A stretch of 64,000 nt of DNA from Sabellastarte sp. h YS-2021 (Eukaryota; Annelida; Polychaeta; Sabellida; Sabellidae), in contig OZ024928.1 of NCBI GenBank assembly GCA_964017235.1, forward strand, positions 3,224,001-3,288,000, read 5' to 3'. Both the position numbers and the translations under genes were made by a program. Below, piece by piece: positions 63,111-64,000 of the stretch (position 1 is its first letter; each line of letters starts with the position of its first letter). The notes under the pieces were generated by a model. The model was not told the DNA's origin. It made no database searches and was given only the letters and a program-made list of their open reading frames with translations.

Positions 63111-64000
63111 AACTTCATATGTAACTAAAAGTCAGCGTGGTATTAGTGAGCTTTTACGAAAAGCATCAGATGAATCCAGGAAGGGCAACAGCAGCATAAA
63201 AGACCAGTTAAGAGTTGTTGGTAATAAATTTCTTAATGCTGTGGAACTCAGTTCTCAAGAAGTGGTGCATATTTTTTAGGACTTCCAATGAAAAAGGCTT
63301 CAAGAATGGTAATATTTGGGAACACAAACCCGTTAGAGGAATGTGTAGTTCTTTTAAAACCACAGAAAGACCTTGACGCAATGGATGATGATGAAGAAGT
63401 GAGTATGCCTGTCTTTTCACCAGATATGCAGAAAGACCTAATTCCATGGAAAATGTGTCATTGGCTGCATTTGCAACTCAGTACAGAGTAACAAAAGTAA
63501 CATCAACATAAGCAAAAGAAAATTAAAACATCATCTGATGGGTTCCTATGTGAATCTGAAGTTGACGTTGAGGATGCAGATCTCATCCCAGAAACTCCTG
63601 TGTCACCACACAAAGTGCCTCCTCCAGCTCCTGTTTATTTAAAGTGTAGTGTAAGTGGCTTGTAACCTTTGTAAACTCATAATCCTGCCTTTGTAAACTC
63701 TCTTCTTTAGAGTTCTCATATAATTTGGTCACCGCAGACTCCAAGAAAATCCGCGTTTGTAGGCGAATTAATGCATGATCCCGCAGAAAACGCATTCTAG
63801 AAGCAACTCTGCTGCTATAATTGAGAAAATTCCTTCAGATACCAGGAAAACTGGATAATTATTTGGTGTGCTTCGGCTGTCTGTAAGTTTAAGAAATGAA
63901 ATTGCAGTAAATGTAAGAACAGAAGATGGCCTGACAAATGGAGCTGCTTCGTAAGACAATCATCCTATGCACATTCCAATGCTACTGGAGTAGTCTGGGT

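Larger units (their letters stand above)
61076..63960 (+). pseudogene. Autonomous Helitron Rep/helicase, decayed, runs off window
   Basis: Fragments appear in the order of the Helitron protein. 61080-61200 is a Lys-rich leader. 61361-61870 reads CGPLYICSCCDQLWYKLSV, then CHTCCNYLKKNKC and AFPPIPLELKDLHP; 61860-61960 reads GRQYKVHGNVVNVPVDV then STLPRL. 62600-62860 reads NFLSSLRGSPPFFQKLSKDL, TKWTHLLLTLSKV (Helitron-like N domain), and LLDFFYMFQQHGR follows. 63111-63490 reads TSYVTKSQRGISELLRKASD, which includes a plausible catalytic Tyr, then GLPMKKASRMVIFGNTNP and SLAAFATQYRV. 63880-63950 reads NVRTEDGLTNGAAS, from the C-terminal part of the Pif1-type helicase. The HUH metal motif and most helicase motifs are missing, and there are several stops and frameshifts. 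Confidence 0.82.

Overview
The window is AT-rich, intron-bearing eukaryotic DNA dominated by mobile elements. The mix is tRNA-derived SINEs ending in an ACCCCAA(ATAA)n-type tail, CR1/L2-type LINEs, a DIRS element, a Harbinger transposase, and many satellite-cored elements of the kind known as 'pearl' or Helentron-associated (HINE) elements in bivalves. This suggests a marine invertebrate, most likely a bivalve mollusc. The assignment is inferred from element types, not from a species-specific gene.

Three host genes can be supported. A 3'-terminal coding exon of an unrecognised Lys/Glu-rich protein lies at 446-907 (+). A single-exon C14orf119/DUF4508 homologue lies at 16412-16741 (-). An intact 509-residue family 4 cytochrome P450 lies at 28365-29894 (-), with its whole coding region in one exon and a strong splice acceptor 29 nt upstream of the ATG. 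Everything else that looks coding belongs to transposable elements, mostly broken.

Layout. 1-3.1 kb: SINE, terminal exon, and a nested pair of inverted-repeat elements. 3.1-11.4 kb: three LINE copies (two CR1/L2-like on -, one on +); the largest keeps an almost intact 937-residue ORF with a 2A-like motif. 11.7-26.5 kb: satellite-cored Helitron-like elements, several nested inside others, plus the C14orf119-like gene, a SINE and hAT-like MITEs. 26.5-30 kb: the P450 gene and its downstream region. 30.3-36.2 kb: a DIRS retroelement with inverted ends, interrupted by a Helitron-like element and a SINE. 36.7-45.8 kb: more Helitron-like satellite elements. 45.8-52.4 kb: mostly unannotated, with a 5S-rRNA-like relic and a TA-flanked MITE. 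52.5-58.3 kb: LINE fragments, a SINE, a broken Harbinger transposase and a CR1/L2-like LINE. 58.3-59 kb: another ~156-bp array. 61-64 kb: remains of an autonomous Helitron Rep/helicase gene that runs off the window.

The most interesting signal is a set of non-autonomous elements that share almost no internal sequence but follow one terminal rule. One end is CTAG or CTTG next to a short hairpin and is flanked by T (read on the strand where it is the 3' end). The other end starts TTA and carries a hairpin whose arm is repeated, inverted, just inside the first end. The core is usually a tandem array of about 140-170 bp. Two empty sites preserved inside this same window show insertion between A and T without target duplication, as Helitrons do. 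The decayed Rep/helicase at 61-64 kb shows that autonomous relatives existed in this genome.
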